DNA of 64,000 nt, from contig NW_027478168.1 in NCBI RefSeq assembly GCF_051020975.1, positions 4,340,001 to 4,404,000 of the forward strand, read 5' to 3'. Made by a program: the position numbers and the translations under genes. The DNA comes from Osmia lignaria lignaria. Taxonomy: Eukaryota > Arthropoda > Insecta > Hymenoptera > Megachilidae. Below are positions 63,692-64,000 of this stretch, piece after piece (the stretch's first letter is position 1; each line of letters starts with the position of its first letter). The notes below the pieces were generated by a model. It saw nothing but the letters and a program-made list of their open reading frames with translations, did no database searches and was not told the DNA's origin.

Positions 63692-64000
63692 TTGCAGATT
63701 TATCTCAAGGGAAGGGGCCTGACGGACATATTTCGAGATATTTCTTCTTCTTGTTGTTCTTCTTCTGCACAGCTAAGCTGGAAGTGGCATTTGCGGCTCG
63801 CACTAGTGCAGAGTTATCTCAAAGAAAGGGGCCACGGTGTTTCTGTATCTCTATTATGTTGGTGCGGCTTCGGAACTTTTAAATATCTCGATATATCTCG
63901 AAAACTACGCTTCTGATCAAAAAATATCATAGAACATAAATTGTAGGAAACATAATTCTCTACAAAAAAGGTCTCTTAGCATTTTGCCATAGCTCGCTTC
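63692..64000. repeat. Partial satellite unit at right window edge
   Basis: A B-type unit is cut 13 bases before its expected end. It carries the CTTAGCATT variant near its 3' end. In the right half of the array that variant usually precedes a unit beginning TATCTGAAGGG, so such a unit is expected just outside the window. The array plainly continues beyond the window. Confidence 0.95.

Larger units (their letters stand above)
1..64000. repeat. Satellite DNA array, 322-bp unit, about 199 head-to-tail copies
   Basis: The same roughly 322-bp sequence recurs across the whole window in one orientation with no intervening unique DNA. With base 1 at TTGCAG, complete units start at 299, 621, 943; 1264+322n to 5772; 6093+322n to 7381; 7702, 8024, 8345; 8666+322n to 11886; 12211+322n to 15431; 15750+322n to 17360; 17679+322n to 24763; 25086+322n to 28306; 28627, 28949; 29270+322n to 30236; 30557, 30879, 31200; 31521+322n to 46011; 46318+322n to 50826; 51133+322n to 53709; and 54032+322n to 63692. 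Most units are exactly 322 bp; exceptions are 307, 319, 321, 323 and 325 bp. Size and regularity fit heterochromatic satellite DNA of a eukaryote. The species and chromosomal position cannot be read from the sequence. Confidence 0.98.

Noticed and set aside
621..63916. A 74-residue reading frame present in nearly every unit (beginning MQIYLKGRGL when the start is read as Met)
   Set aside because: The frame starts at TTG, not ATG, in almost all units. Differences between units include many amino acid changes with no third-position bias, and stops or frameshifts occur freely (near 299, 1264, 2230, 3518, 4484, 5772). The 322-bp period is not a multiple of three, so frames do not join across units. 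A chance open frame copied by the repeat explains it.
1..64000. CRISPR array
   Set aside because: Repeats are 322 bp with no unique spacers; CRISPR repeats are about 20-50 bp separated by unique spacers.
1..64000. Tandem rRNA, tRNA or histone gene cluster
   Set aside because: The unit is too short for rRNA or histone repeats and has no recognisable rRNA, histone or cloverleaf tRNA sequence. A 5S-like cluster was considered because of the unit length, but I see no 5S internal promoter elements.
1..64000. Transposable element or nested retroelement
   Set aside because: There are no terminal repeats, target-site duplications, transposase or reverse transcriptase reading frames, and no break in the 322-bp phase larger than 15 bp.
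1..64000. CENP-B box in the unit
   Set aside because: I looked on both strands for the TTCG....A..CGGG core in the consensus unit and did not find it. The TTCG-containing motifs lack the CGGG half.
1..64000. Telomeric repeats (TTAGG or TTAGGG tracts)
   Set aside because: No run of either repeat is visible. Isolated TAGG occurs only inside GTAGGAAAC of each unit.

Overview
The whole 64 kb window is one uninterrupted tandem satellite DNA array. A unit of about 322 bp (about 40% G+C in the unit I counted) is repeated head to tail in one orientation. There are 197 complete units plus a partial unit at each end. Fixing unit base 1 at the TTGCAG that follows the motif TTTCCGAGATAT, I could place every unit boundary, and no base lies outside the repeat. 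I found no protein-coding gene, RNA gene, transposon, CRISPR array, telomere repeat or unique spacer.

An array this long and regular points to eukaryotic constitutive heterochromatin (centromeric, pericentromeric or subtelomeric). Short A+T-rich motifs such as TTTCCGAGATAT, ATATCTCGAAAAC and TTCTCTACAAAAAAGG resemble, from memory only, repeats common in insect and other arthropod genomes. I therefore lean towards an arthropod, with low confidence. The apparent 74-residue reading frame in most units is not a gene: it begins at TTG, carries no sign of protein-level selection, and persists because the units are copies of one another.

Layout. 1-14464: heterogeneous units with many private changes and one-base indels, a trimeric repeat at 3518-5449, a 321-bp lineage at 5772-8665, a dimeric repeat at 9632-10919 and a rearranged 325-bp unit at 11886. 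14465-25085: a recognisable pair of units recurs at 14465, 18001, 19611, 21221 and 23153, ending in a clear six-unit tandem duplication. 25086-34418: mosaic of unit types with short local duplications. 34419-42050: 13-unit (4186 bp) higher-order repeat, two copies. 43136-52765: 15-unit (4815 bp) higher-order repeat, two nearly identical copies that both carry a 15-bp deletion. 52421-54997: four-unit repeat. 54770-64000: a five- to seven-unit module present three times.

Units fall into a few classes set by linked differences, chiefly an 'A' and a 'B' version of the 3' part and three versions of a central segment. Recombinants between them are frequent. The unit itself contains a diverged internal duplication and several inverted repeats. 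The picture is of unequal exchange and gene conversion, more recent in the right half than the left. I see no new enzymatic or defence system; the interest lies in the array's architecture and evolution.
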